Under the pieces are notes generated by a model that was not told the origin of the DNA, made no database searches, and saw only the letters and a list, made by a program, of their open reading frames with translations. A stretch of DNA of 64,000 nucleotides. Origin: Rhodococcus sp. RD6.2 (GTDB lineage: Bacteria > Actinomycetota > Actinomycetes > Mycobacteriales > Mycobacteriaceae). Every line of letters starts with the position of its first letter. The stretch's first letter is position 1. Shown here in pieces: positions 52,850 through 61,324 of this stretch. The DNA lies in NCBI RefSeq assembly GCF_001040705.1, contig NZ_CVQP01000005.1, forward strand, positions 349,440 through 413,439, written 5' to 3'. The position numbers were made by a program, and so were the translations under genes.

Positions 52850-53746
52850 GTGCTGACCATCCTGTATCGCGGGCCACTGGCATCGTGCGACTACGACTGC
52901 CCGTACTGCCCTTTCGCGAAACGTCGGGACAGCACCGAGCAGTTGCGCGCGGATCGCGCTGCACTGGAACGGTTCTGCTCCTGGGTGGCGGATCAGGACA
53001 AGGAACTGTCGATCCTGTTCACGCCGTGGGGCGAGGGCCTGGTCCGGTCCTGGTATCGGAGGGCACTGGTGGGCCTGTCGCGGTTGCCGCAGGTGCGCCG
53101 GGTGGCGATCCAGACCAACCTCAGTTGCCGCACCGCCTGGCTCGCCGACACCGACCGCGACACGGTCGCGCTGTGGTGCACGTACCACCCCGGTCAGACC
53201 CCGCACGACCGGTTCCTCGCCAAGACCGCCGAGCTGACCGATCTCGGGGTCCGCTTCAGCGTCGGCGTCGTCGGACTTGCGGAGCACCTCGATGCCGCCC
53301 GCCGACTGCGCGCGGAGCTCCCCGCGTCGGTGTACCTGTGGATCAACGCCGCCGAGGGCCACGACTACACCGATGCCGACGCCGCCGAGTGGGCCGCGAT
53401 CGACCCACTGTTCGGGTTCAGCAGGCATCCGCATCCGACGCGGGGACGCGCCTGCCGCACCGGCGATTCGGTGGTGTCCGTCGACGGTGACGGCACCGTC
53501 CGACGCTGCCATTTCGTCCCCGAGGTGCTCGGCAACCTCTACGACGGATCGTTCCGAAAGGCGTTGCAGCCGACACCCTGTCCGCTGGACGTCTGCGACT
53601 GCCACATCGGGTACGTCCACGCCGAGCAGTTGCCGCTGTACGACGTGTTCGCGGGCGGGGTGCTCGAGCGGATTCCTGCGGAGCCGGTGTGGCTTCCGCT
53701 GAGGATGCCGTCGTCGGAGGTCTCGGCGGTTCAGTTCCCGGCTTGA
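52850..53746 (+). CDS. STM4011 family radical SAM protein
   Basis: A 298-residue radical SAM enzyme with CDYDCPYC (Cys13, 17, 20) at the very N-terminus. A Cys-rich C-terminal region (CRTGDS, RRCHF and CPLDVCDCHIG) could hold auxiliary iron-sulfur clusters as in SPASM-type peptide-modifying enzymes. The GTG start is two bases after the STM4012 stop. Its 3' end overlaps a convergent gene by 16 bases. Together the set implies a radical modification of a small molecule or peptide. Confidence 0.9.
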   Translation: MLTILYRGPLASCDYDCPYCPFAKRRDSTEQLRADRAALERFCSWVADQDKELSILFTPWGEGLVRSWYRRALVGLSRLPQVRRVAIQTNLSCRTAWLADTDRDTVALWCTYHPGQTPHDRFLAKTAELTDLGVRFSVGVVGLAEHLDAARRLRAELPASVYLWINAAEGHDYTDADAAEWAAIDPLFGFSRHPHPTRGRACRTGDSVVSVDGDGTVRRCHFVPEVLGNLYDGSFRKALQPTPCPLDVCDCHIGYVHAEQLPLYDVFAGGVLERIPAEPVWLPLRMPSSEVSAVQFPA

Positions 53747-54441
53747 CGGACGGGCGAGGGAATCCTGTTGCCGAGGTACGAGTCACCGCTCCTGGTGGGA
53801 CGCCACAGGCGCCAGTGTTTCGCGGAGAGCCGGAACGGGAGGTGGTCCTGCAGGTGACGAGCTCCCAGGGAGAGGCGTTCGTCGGCGGGCAGGTTGAGCC
53901 ACAGGGACAGCGACGACGCCGCGCTGCCGATTGACGCGCGTATCCCCGACCCACCCAGGAGTCGGCCGTACCCGTCCACCGCGAAGCGCCCGAAGGCGTC
54001 CGGAGCCAGATCCGGGTACGCGACACCGTCGACCGGATCGACGAGGCGCACGGGCGCACTGTGGATCAACGTGGCCACGGAGCGTCCGTATTCCGTGACG
54101 GCGTCGGGGCCCGCCGCGACGAGCGCGTCGAGCGCGGTGTTCACCGACTCGGCGGACACGTTCCACCGAGAGTGGGTCGGCGCGCGGTGGCAGGCTCCAC
54201 CGAAGGTCTCGGTGGCAACCGCGACCAGACGCTCGGTCAGCGCGGGCGGTCCGCCCGACCAGACCTCGAATGTCCACGATCCCGCCGACGCGGGTTCCGT
54301 GCAGGCATCGGCGAAGCGCTGCACACGCCCGAAGGCCTGATGTGGATGCTTGGTTCGAAGCGAGTGCGCACCGCCCGCGGATGCCGGGAGTCCGTCGTAG
54401 GTCACCACCCGAGGGAGCTCGATGGTCCGTGCGCGCGCCAT
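53731..54441 (-). CDS. Hypothetical protein convergent with the radical SAM cluster
   Basis: A 236-residue soluble protein, not recognised. It has a TYDGLPASAGGAHSLRTKHP segment near the start and an Arg/Trp-rich C-terminal end (AKHWRLWRPTRSGDS). Start uncertain: ATG at 54441, or ATG at 54465 eight codons upstream, neither with a good ribosome site. It is downstream of the methyltransferase on the same strand and overlaps STM4011 by 16 bases. Confidence 0.6.
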   Translation of the reverse strand: MARARTIELPRVVTYDGLPASAGGAHSLRTKHPHQAFGRVQRFADACTEPASAGSWTFEVWSGGPPALTERLVAVATETFGGACHRAPTHSRWNVSAESVNTALDALVAAGPDAVTEYGRSVATLIHSAPVRLVDPVDGVAYPDLAPDAFGRFAVDGYGRLLGGSGIRASIGSAASSLSLWLNLPADERLSLGARHLQDHLPFRLSAKHWRLWRPTRSGDSYLGNRIPSPVRQAGN

Positions 54442-54497
54442 GCTCCCATCGTAGGAAGCGGGCATCCGGCTTCGTCACGGCCGGTTTCGCGGACCCG

Positions 54498-55136
54498 TCA
54501 GCGGAGGCTCTGCCTGCGCGCGGTGATGGCGCCGTGTGGCCGGTACCCGCTGCCCGTGCGGGTGTGCGCCTCGATCACCTCGAAGCCGACCGACTCCAAC
54601 TCCCGGGAGAGGGCACGCACCGGCCATCGGTAGCCGGTGGTCGCGGCATGGTCGAATGCTTCGACTGTGTCGCCTACGAAGAAGCCGACCAACAATCCCC
54701 CACCGGGTCGGATCACGCGAGCGAACTCCGCCAGCGGAACGTGAATGTTCGCCGGCTCGTGGTGGATGAGCGAGTACCAGGACAGCACCCCGCCCAACGA
54801 TCCCGTAGCGTCCTCCAGTTCCTCGAAGTTGCCGGCCTCGAAGGTCAGGCTCGGGTACTGCCCGCGAGCCCGGTGGATGAACTCGGGAACCAGGTCGATC
54901 CCGCGCACGATCAGTCCGCGGTCGGTGAGGAAATCCGTCCACTGCCCGGGACCGCACCCGGCGTCGAGCACAGGCCCGTCCAGTTCAGCGGCCCAACTGC
55001 GCACCAGTGCCCGGTCGGACGGGTGGGTCGACGTCATGGAGCCGAAAAGGTCAACGTACTCCTGGGATCGGGCCGAGTAGGCCGCGCGAACGGTGTGGCG
55101 TGGGTGCGAGCTGTCAGTCTCCATGCCGTCGATCAT
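54498..55136 (-). CDS. Class I SAM-dependent methyltransferase
   Basis: A 212-residue methyltransferase with the AdoMet motif VLDAGCGPGQWTD near residue 57, GIDLVPEFI, and a post-I segment VLSWYSLIHHEP. The substrate is unknown. The ATG at 55136 overlaps the stop of the Imm5-like gene (ATGA), so the two are coupled. It is part of a minus-strand group running from 56558 to 53731. Confidence 0.9.
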   Translation of the reverse strand: MIDGMETDSSHPRHTVRAAYSARSQEYVDLFGSMTSTHPSDRALVRSWAAELDGPVLDAGCGPGQWTDFLTDRGLIVRGIDLVPEFIHRARGQYPSLTFEAGNFEELEDATGSLGGVLSWYSLIHHEPANIHVPLAEFARVIRPGGGLLVGFFVGDTVEAFDHAATTGYRWPVRALSRELESVGFEVIEAHTRTGSGYRPHGAITARRQSLR

Positions 55137-55681
55137 CGGCCATGATTCGCTGCGCGGAGTGACGCGTCCAGGGAACTCATGAGCTGCGCCACGCGATTCT
55201 TGCCCGCTGGCGCCTGCGGATACCGGCTGAGCACAGCGACCACTGTCGGTGTCGCGCGCAGTCGCGCCTGCTCGATCCGCGCCCTCCCCACCTCCGCATC
55301 GTCGCCCGCATTGAGCTCCCCGATGCGCGCCGCGCTCGCGGTGGCGCGCAGGATGTGACCGACCTGGTGGGACTTGGCAATCGGATGGAGGTAGGCGGCG
55401 GACGCCGCATCGCCCGCGGCCTGCGCGGCGAGACGAGCGGCCTCGGTGGATGCCTCTTTCGCGGCCCGGTGTGCGTCCATCGACGTCACTCGCTGCCGGA
55501 TGGACCGTCTCGCACCGTTCACGAACTCCCACGCTGCGTCGATCGCTGCGCGGGGACGCGGATCGCCTGGACTCGCGGCCTCGAACACCGGCAGGACTTC
55601 CTGGGCACTTTCCGCCGCGAAGGCCGTGACCGCGCGAAGTTCGTCGATGGTCAACTCGAAGTCGCCGGACATCGTCGTCAT
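55133..55681 (-). CDS. Imm5-like putative immunity-type helical protein
   Basis: A 182-residue, largely alpha-helical Ala-rich protein. LRAVTAFAAESAQEVLPVFE, DPRPRAAIDAAWEFV and AAYLHPIAKSHQVGHIL are the kind of sequence seen in the putative immunity-protein family annotated Imm5-like. No toxin gene is recognised nearby, so the immunity name should not be taken as function. ATG at 55681 has GGGAG upstream; ATG at 55672 is possible. It is coupled to the methyltransferase. Confidence 0.65.
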   Translation of the reverse strand: MTTMSGDFELTIDELRAVTAFAAESAQEVLPVFEAASPGDPRPRAAIDAAWEFVNGARRSIRQRVTSMDAHRAAKEASTEAARLAAQAAGDAASAAYLHPIAKSHQVGHILRATASAARIGELNAGDDAEVGRARIEQARLRATPTVVAVLSRYPQAPAGKNRVAQLMSSLDASLRAANHGR

Positions 55682-55733
55682 CGCCCGAGTCTCCCACCGA
55701 TCCGAACGTTGGAACACCGAGCGTTCGGCCTGA

Positions 55734-56558
55734 TCAGCTCACGAACGCACGCAACGCTTCTGCCATGACCTCGGGCTGGTCCTCCGGAATGAGGGTCCAC
55801 GAGTCGTCGACGATCACCTTGGTCGCATTCGGGTACAGCTCGACCAGCCGGTCGGCGTGCGCCAGGGGCATCATCCGGTCCTCGCGTGCCCAGACGACGA
55901 GGACCGGTCGGTCGAATGTGCTCATCCGGGACGACATTTCGAGCAGGCGGCGGCGTGACGGTGCGCCGGTGGCGAACTTCACCAGGTCGCGGCGAATCGC
56001 GGGGTTCTCGACGGCGGGCCGAAACCACTCGTCGTACAGCGCGTCCGGGAGCCCGGTCTTGGCGAGCGCCCCGTACGCGCGTGTGCTGTGGCGGAAGAAG
56101 CGGGTACCGAACAGTCGAGTGAGCAGCCATCCGCCGCCGGGCAGTCGGCACAGCAGTTCAGCCGGGCGAGCGGGCTTGGGCGGGTAGTTGTCGAACGCCG
56201 TGCACGACACGAGCACCAGGCGTCCGACACGCTTGTCCCGTCCCTCGGAGATCATGAATTGTCCACCGCCCCAATCATTGAGGACGAGCGTCACATCGTC
56301 GAGGCCGAGCGCGTCGAGGAAGTCGGCGAGGATGCAGGCCACACCGTTCTCCGACAGGTCCGCGTCCTCGTTCATCGGCGTCGTGTGCGCGCCGAGCGGA
56401 AGAGTCGGAGTGATGCACCGGTAGCCGGACAGCAGTGGAATCACCTTGCGCCACTGCCGCCCGTCCATGAGCAGGCCGTGACCGAGAACGAGTACGGGTC
56501 CGTCGCCGCCGGTGTCGTCATAGGCGATGGGACCGGACGGCGTTTCGACAGTTCGCAC
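55734..56558 (-). CDS. Alpha/beta hydrolase with Asp at the nucleophile position
   Basis: A 274-residue alpha/beta-hydrolase-fold protein. The oxyanion region is LGHGLLMDG (residues 25-33). The nucleophile-elbow position holds Asp95 in LVLNDWGGGQ, as in haloalkane dehalogenases and epoxide hydrolases, where Ser is usual in esterases. The expected C-terminal catalytic His is not obvious: the segment reads VDDSWTLIPEDQPE. Start is GTG at 56558 with AGGAG. It is divergent from a TetR gene over a palindrome, so probably repressed by it. Confidence 0.85.
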   Translation of the reverse strand: MRTVETPSGPIAYDDTGGDGPVLVLGHGLLMDGRQWRKVIPLLSGYRCITPTLPLGAHTTPMNEDADLSENGVACILADFLDALGLDDVTLVLNDWGGGQFMISEGRDKRVGRLVLVSCTAFDNYPPKPARPAELLCRLPGGGWLLTRLFGTRFFRHSTRAYGALAKTGLPDALYDEWFRPAVENPAIRRDLVKFATGAPSRRRLLEMSSRMSTFDRPVLVVWAREDRMMPLAHADRLVELYPNATKVIVDDSWTLIPEDQPEVMAEALRAFVS

Positions 56559-56573
56559 GTCATCATCTCCTAG

Positions 56574-56587
56574 ATAGATCGTTCTAT
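56574..56587. promoter_or_regulatory. TetR-type operator between hydrolase and TetR genes
   Basis: ATAGA-TCGT-TCTAT inverted repeat 15 bases from the hydrolase start. LmrA/YxaF-type TetR proteins bind palindromes of this style. Confidence 0.7.
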
Positions 56588-56634
56588 TCAGCGACGGTAT
56601 GCTGTCCTGGCACGACGCGCAAGAAGGAGACCCG

Positions 56635-57213
56635 ATGGCAGAACGACCCACCCGCGACCGGATCCTGGATGCCGCCGCGGAGCTCTACCGCCGCCAGGGC
56701 ATGCCTGCCACGGGCCTCAAGCAGATCTCCACCGCGGCGAACGCGCCATTCGGCTCGATCTACCACCATTTTCCCGGCGGCAAGGAAGCGATCAGCGTCG
56801 AGGTCATCCGACGCGAGGGCGTCCGGTACGGCACGTTCGTCGGTGCCCAACTCGCCGAGACCGACCCGGTCGACGGCATCCCGGTCCTGTTCGAGAACGC
56901 CGGCACGTTGTTGGAGTCGCAGGACTACAGCGAGGCGTGTTCCATCGAAACCATCGCCCTCGAAGTCGCGAGCACCAACGAGACGCTTCGACTCGAAGCC
57001 GCCGAGGTCTTCGAAACCTGGCTGACCGCCCTCGCCGCCTGGTTCGGGCAGCTCGACCTCGCCGACGACGACTGCCGCCGGCTGGCCGCGATCACCCTGA
57101 CCGCCCTCGAAGGCGCCTTCGTCCTGTGCCGGACCCTGCGCTCGATCGAACCGATCGTTCACGCAGGGCAGGGGGTGCAGGCGGCAGTGCGCGCTGCGGT
57201 CGACCGGGTCTGA
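56635..57213 (+). CDS. TetR family regulator (LmrA/YxaF type)
   Basis: A 192-residue TetR regulator. The helix-turn-helix region includes GLKQISTAANAPFGSIYHHF at about residues 25-44, followed by PGGKEAI, and the C-terminal domain is of the LmrA/YxaF type. The ATG follows AGAAGGAG. It is divergent from the alpha/beta hydrolase, the first gene of the minus-strand group, which is the likely target. Confidence 0.92.
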   Translation: MAERPTRDRILDAAAELYRRQGMPATGLKQISTAANAPFGSIYHHFPGGKEAISVEVIRREGVRYGTFVGAQLAETDPVDGIPVLFENAGTLLESQDYSEACSIETIALEVASTNETLRLEAAEVFETWLTALAAWFGQLDLADDDCRRLAAITLTALEGAFVLCRTLRSIEPIVHAGQGVQAAVRAAVDRV

Positions 57214-57216
57214 CCG

Positions 57217-58320
57217 TCAGCGCGATTCTTCGGTCCAGGAGGGAAGCCTGCCCGTGGCGTCGCGCACCCAGCTTCGGGAAGCATCCACATCGACGTCGAC
57301 CGCATCTGTGAGCCAATAGGTTTCGTCGGGTGCCCATCCCGCGATGACACTCGCGGTGTCGGCGTCCACGGCGATCGCGGAGCCCGCCGCGGCGAGGTAT
57401 CCCACCGCGGTGAGGTGGACGCCGTCGTACCGCTCGGCGATCCGCGGCCAGTCGGGGATGACCCATCGCCCCGACCGCCCGGTGGTGCGGTACCAGTCGT
57501 GTCGCTTCTGCGCGGTGACATCGACGGGGAACCGCCTGCACAGTTCCGCCCACGCCTGCGCGCCGTCGACCTCGTACACGCGAGCGTCGGCGGGGACGCT
57601 CACCCGCCGCACCACGGCACGCTCCCAGCCCATGCTGTCCTCCACAAACCACAATCCGGCCGGGGTGCCGTCCGACAGCAGCCGAGTCGAACTCCGGGTC
57701 GGTGGCGTCGACCACCACCAGCCGGACCAGTTCACGGTCGGATCGGCCGGTCGCTCGCGTTCTGCCCGTGCCTCCTCCTCCTCGGTCCGGTCTGCATAGT
57801 CGCGCAGTGCGTCTGCGGCCCGCGCGTCTGCGACATCCGTACCGCTCGCGCTCCAACTCACCTCCCACTGATCGGTCGCGGCGAGCGAGGTCACCCACCA
57901 CCGCGCATGCGGGGATTCCGCAATGTGCTCGGCGACCCGGCGCAATTCACGAAGCACGGGCTCGGCGTCGGCAAGGAGGTCCTCGCCGTCGGGGTCCTGC
58001 CAGTACTGCGCCGAGTCCACCGCCATGGCGAGGGCGGACCGGAGCGAGCCGGCCGTCACCTCCGCAAGCTGCACCGCGGACAGGCGGTGCGCCACGTCGT
58101 CTGCAGTCAGGACGGTCCGCCGAGCCACTTCCGCACCCGGCCCGAACATCACACCGGCACCCTCTCGACCCGACTCCAGGTGATACGAGGCGAGGAACAC
58201 CGCATGATCGAACGAGTCACCGCTGAACTCGGGCTGCAGGGCACGTTCGGCGTCCCGCGCACACGCGAGCAGCAGTCGACGCCCGCGCGGACCCGCGAGC
58301 AACACCTCGGCAGTACTCAC
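57217..58320 (-). CDS. Hypothetical actinobacterial protein
   Basis: A 367-residue soluble acidic protein of unknown family. It has an N-terminal AGPRGRRLLLACAR segment, a middle region rich in Trp (NWSGWWWSTPPT), and a C-terminal region DGVHLTAVGYLAAAG with acidic repeats DVDVD. No catalytic motif is recognised. The GTG start at 58320 lies downstream of the 58379-58786 gene on the same strand. It ends three bases from the convergent TetR stop. Confidence 0.65.
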   Translation of the reverse strand: MSTAEVLLAGPRGRRLLLACARDAERALQPEFSGDSFDHAVFLASYHLESGREGAGVMFGPGAEVARRTVLTADDVAHRLSAVQLAEVTAGSLRSALAMAVDSAQYWQDPDGEDLLADAEPVLRELRRVAEHIAESPHARWWVTSLAATDQWEVSWSASGTDVADARAADALRDYADRTEEEEARAERERPADPTVNWSGWWWSTPPTRSSTRLLSDGTPAGLWFVEDSMGWERAVVRRVSVPADARVYEVDGAQAWAELCRRFPVDVTAQKRHDWYRTTGRSGRWVIPDWPRIAERYDGVHLTAVGYLAAAGSAIAVDADTASVIAGWAPDETYWLTDAVDVDVDASRSWVRDATGRLPSWTEESR

Positions 58321-58378
58321 CTGCCCACGATCTCACGCATGCCGGGTGCGGCGTGGAGACTCCGCGGTCCAGAGCAGT

Positions 58379-58786
58379 TCAGTCCCAGACGAGGGACAGC
58401 ACCCGGTGGCCGCCGGGCACGGCCGGCACGTCGCAGAAGTCGTCGTGGTCGTAGACCATGCCCTCCCACGTCGGCTCCGCCTGCAGGCTCTTCACATCGA
58501 GGCGTTCGTCGATCTCCTCGGAGGTCAGCGTCGTGCAGATCGCTATACCCTCGGCGGTCACGCCGTCGTACCCGTCCTCGAACATCTCCTCGTGCGGCTG
58601 GATGCGTACCCATGCGACGGCGCGATTGGCGGCCAGCGCGTCGAGGCGGCGTGCGATCTCGGCGAGATCAGGGCGTCCGTACCCGTACTGGTTCGGGGCG
58701 ATCGAGTCCTCGACGGTGTTCCCGTCGAAGAACTCCCGGATGGTCAGCAGCGGGTACCGATCGCTGCCATCGGCCGAACGTTCCAT
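58379..58786 (-). CDS. Small hypothetical protein
   Basis: A 135-residue acidic protein without a recognised domain. It opens TIREFFDGNTVEDSIAPNQ and contains EIARRLDALAANRAVAWVRIQ and a C-terminal YDHDDFCDVPAVPGGHRV. The ATG at 58786 has GAGGG at short spacing and is preferred to GTG at 58807. It is transcribed in the same direction as the next unknown gene. Confidence 0.65.
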   Translation of the reverse strand: MERSADGSDRYPLLTIREFFDGNTVEDSIAPNQYGYGRPDLAEIARRLDALAANRAVAWVRIQPHEEMFEDGYDGVTAEGIAICTTLTSEEIDERLDVKSLQAEPTWEGMVYDHDDFCDVPAVPGGHRVLSLVWD

Positions 58787-58943
58787 TACACCCTCGCGCG
58801 AAATCACAGGGGGACTCTAATTCCCTGGACGGTTCCCCTCGTACGGGGGTTACAGGTCACTTCGATCAGCCGCTGACCTCCGTTTTCTCGGGTGGCCGTA
58901 ATCGTCTTGACCGCCATGCTCCGACTCCCCGACAATTCCGCGA

Positions 58944-59543
58944 ATGGAAACCGTCGACGTGCTGTCCGACCCCGAATCGCCGGAAGGCTACCTCGCAGGC
59001 AGCGAGTTCATCGATCTCGACGACCCATCCATCCGAACCCTTGCTCGGACACTCCGGCAGGGCTCGGACAGCGACGTGTCCTTCGCCAGGGCAGCCTTCG
59101 AGTGGGTGCGTGACGAGGTGGGCCACTCCTACGACGTCCAGGACCCGCGGGTCACCCTGGCGGCGAGCGAGGTCCTCGAGCACCGCGTCGGGCTCTGCTA
59201 CGCCAAGTCACACCTGTTGGCGGCGTTGTTGCGGTCCGAAGGCGTTCCGGCGGGTCTGTGCTATCAGCGTCTCGCGCACGGGGACGAACACGTCCTGCAC
59301 GCGTTGGTCGCGGTCCATCTCAACGGCGCCTGGCATCGCCAGGACCCGCGCGGAAACAAGGACGGCGTCGACGCGCAGTTCTCACTGGACGAGGAACAAC
59401 TCGCCTGGGACGTCGACCCCACGCTCGGGGAGATCGACTATCCGACGATCTTCCCCGAGCCCGCGGAATGCGTCATCGACACGCTCCGCGGCACGGCGGA
59501 CATTCTGTCCCTCTACGACGTCGGCCTACCGACGAGACTGTGA
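58944..59543 (+). CDS. Transglutaminase-like family protein
   Basis: A 199-residue protein with the transglutaminase/peptidase core and an apparently complete catalytic triad: Cys85 in VGLCYAKSH, His119 in EHVLHALV and Asp134 in HRQDPRG. No signal peptide, so it is cytoplasmic. Relatives are thiol proteases or amide-bond enzymes of unknown substrate. The gene is followed by a very strong terminator. Confidence 0.87.
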   Translation: METVDVLSDPESPEGYLAGSEFIDLDDPSIRTLARTLRQGSDSDVSFARAAFEWVRDEVGHSYDVQDPRVTLAASEVLEHRVGLCYAKSHLLAALLRSEGVPAGLCYQRLAHGDEHVLHALVAVHLNGAWHRQDPRGNKDGVDAQFSLDEEQLAWDVDPTLGEIDYPTIFPEPAECVIDTLRGTADILSLYDVGLPTRL

Positions 59544-59570
59544 CTCTCGCGGGGCACCTACCCGAACGCG

Positions 59571-59610
59571 GCAACGCCCCGGGAGGAGCAATCTCCTCCC
59601 GGGGCGTTGC
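59571..59610. terminator. Strong bidirectional terminator
   Basis: A perfect 17-base stem (59571-59587 with 59594-59610), 18 if the loop-closing pair is counted, around a loop of about 4 bases. It lies between the convergent transglutaminase-like and gapB genes. Confidence 0.93.
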
Positions 59611-59628
59611 CGGAGAACTACGGTGTCG

Positions 59629-61089
59629 TCAGTTGACGGCCGCCAGGTCCGCGGCCTCCACCATCGGGTAGATCGGGTACTCGACGCCGGACAGGTACTG
59701 CACGGTGCGCACCACCTGGCAGGAGTAGCCGAACTCGTTGTCGTACCAGACGTAGAGGATGGCGGTGTCGCCCTCGACGATGGTCGCGTTCGCGTCGACA
59801 ATGCACGCCGCCCGCGAGCCGATGAAGTCGCTCGACACGGCGTCGGTCGCAGCCGTGAAGTCGAGGTTCCGGCTCAGCTCACCGGTCAGCGACTCCTGAC
59901 GCAGGTGCTCGACGACCTCCGACTTCGTGGTCTCGCGGTTCAGATGCAGGTGCAGGATCGCGACGGACACGTCCGGCGTGGGAACGCGGATCGAGTTGCC
60001 GGTGATCTTGGCCTTCAGATCCGGGAGGGCCTTCGCGACGGCCGACGCGGCGCCGGTCTCGGTGAGCACCAGGTTGAACGGTGCGGAACGACCACGACGG
60101 TCTGCCTTGTGGTAGTTGTCCAGCAGGTTCTGGTCGTTGGTGAACGAGTGCACGGTCTCGACGTGGCCGCGCGAGACCCCGAACTCGTCGTCCATGGTCT
60201 TCAGCGGCGGGACGATGGCGTTCGTGGTGCAGGACGCGCACGACACGATCTTCTCGTCCTGGTCGAGGCTGCGGTGGTTGACACCGTGCACAATGTTCGG
60301 GACGTCGCCCTTGCCGGGAGCGGTGAGCAGGACCTTCGCGATGCCGGGGCGCAGGTGCTTCGACAGCCCGTCGCGGTCACGCCAGATACCGGTGTTGTCG
60401 ACGAGGATGGCGTTGTCGATGCCGTACTCGGTGTAGTCGACGGTGGTCGGGTCGTTGCTGTAGATGAACTTGATGACGTTGCCGTTGGCGATCAGCGTGC
60501 TGTTCTCGGCGTCGACCTTGATCGTGCCGTTGAACTGCCCGTGGACGGAGTCGCGACGCAGCAGCGAGGCCCGCTTGACGAGGTCGTCGTCGCCACCCTT
60601 GCGGACCACGACGGCCCGCAGGTTCAGTCCGTTGCCGGAGCCGGCCTTCTCGATGAGCAGACGGGCGACGAGGCGACCGATGCGGCCGAAGCCGTAGAGG
60701 ACGACATCCTGCGGCTTCGCCGGGCTCGTCTGGGCGCCACCGACGAGGTCGGCGAGACGCTCCGCGACGAACTCGGGGATCGAGGTCCCCTCACCGTGGG
60801 CGTGGTACGCCGACACCAGCAGGCCGAGGTCGATCTTCGAGGGGCGCAGGTCGAGCTCGGTCAGCGCCTGAAGGAACGGGAAGGTCTCCTCGACGGACAG
60901 CTCGTCGCCGCGGATCTGCCGAGCGAAGCGGTGGGTGCGCAGAATCTGGATGACCGACCGGTTCACCAGCGAGCGACTGTGGAGCAGAACCGTCACCGAG
61001 TGCGTCCGGTGCAGACCGCCGATGATCGGAATCATCGCCTCCGCGAGAGCCTCCTCGGAGTTCCACTGGGTAAGTTCCGCTGTGCTCAC
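59629..61089 (-). CDS. gapB: Glyceraldehyde-3-phosphate dehydrogenase, GapB type
   Basis: A 486-residue GAPDH with a roughly 125-residue N-terminal extension before the cofactor domain (YGFGRIGRL at 132-140). The active site is ASCTTN with catalytic Cys287, and the C-terminus has YDNEFGYSCQVV. Corynebacterium GapB has the same long layout and works in the gluconeogenic direction with a preference for NADP. That role is inferred by similarity. Start is GTG at 61089. Confidence 0.93.
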   Translation of the reverse strand: MSTAELTQWNSEEALAEAMIPIIGGLHRTHSVTVLLHSRSLVNRSVIQILRTHRFARQIRGDELSVEETFPFLQALTELDLRPSKIDLGLLVSAYHAHGEGTSIPEFVAERLADLVGGAQTSPAKPQDVVLYGFGRIGRLVARLLIEKAGSGNGLNLRAVVVRKGGDDDLVKRASLLRRDSVHGQFNGTIKVDAENSTLIANGNVIKFIYSNDPTTVDYTEYGIDNAILVDNTGIWRDRDGLSKHLRPGIAKVLLTAPGKGDVPNIVHGVNHRSLDQDEKIVSCASCTTNAIVPPLKTMDDEFGVSRGHVETVHSFTNDQNLLDNYHKADRRGRSAPFNLVLTETGAASAVAKALPDLKAKITGNSIRVPTPDVSVAILHLHLNRETTKSEVVEHLRQESLTGELSRNLDFTAATDAVSSDFIGSRAACIVDANATIVEGDTAILYVWYDNEFGYSCQVVRTVQYLSGVEYPIYPMVEAADLAAVN

Positions 61090-61324
61090 TGCGCTCCCTG
61101 CCTTCCGGCTCGTGTCAGGTCCGTGGGACGGATTTCGGCCCGGACGAGACGCACGTCACTCGCTGGTCAGCGTCCTGGATCGGTGGAGCCGTTCGCCACC
61201 GATACCGATTTACGACGTGCGCGCCACCAAGCATATGAAAGCGCTCCCTCGGTCCGACAAGCCGGTCGCCGAAACCGTCCCGCAGGCGTGAACGAGACGA
61301 CGAATCGGAAGAAGATGCCAGGAG

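Noticed and set aside
56574..57213. The idea that the two LmrA/YxaF-type TetR genes (27007 and 56635) mark a duplicated segment.
   Set aside because: Their proteins are only family-level similar, and their neighbours and operators differ.
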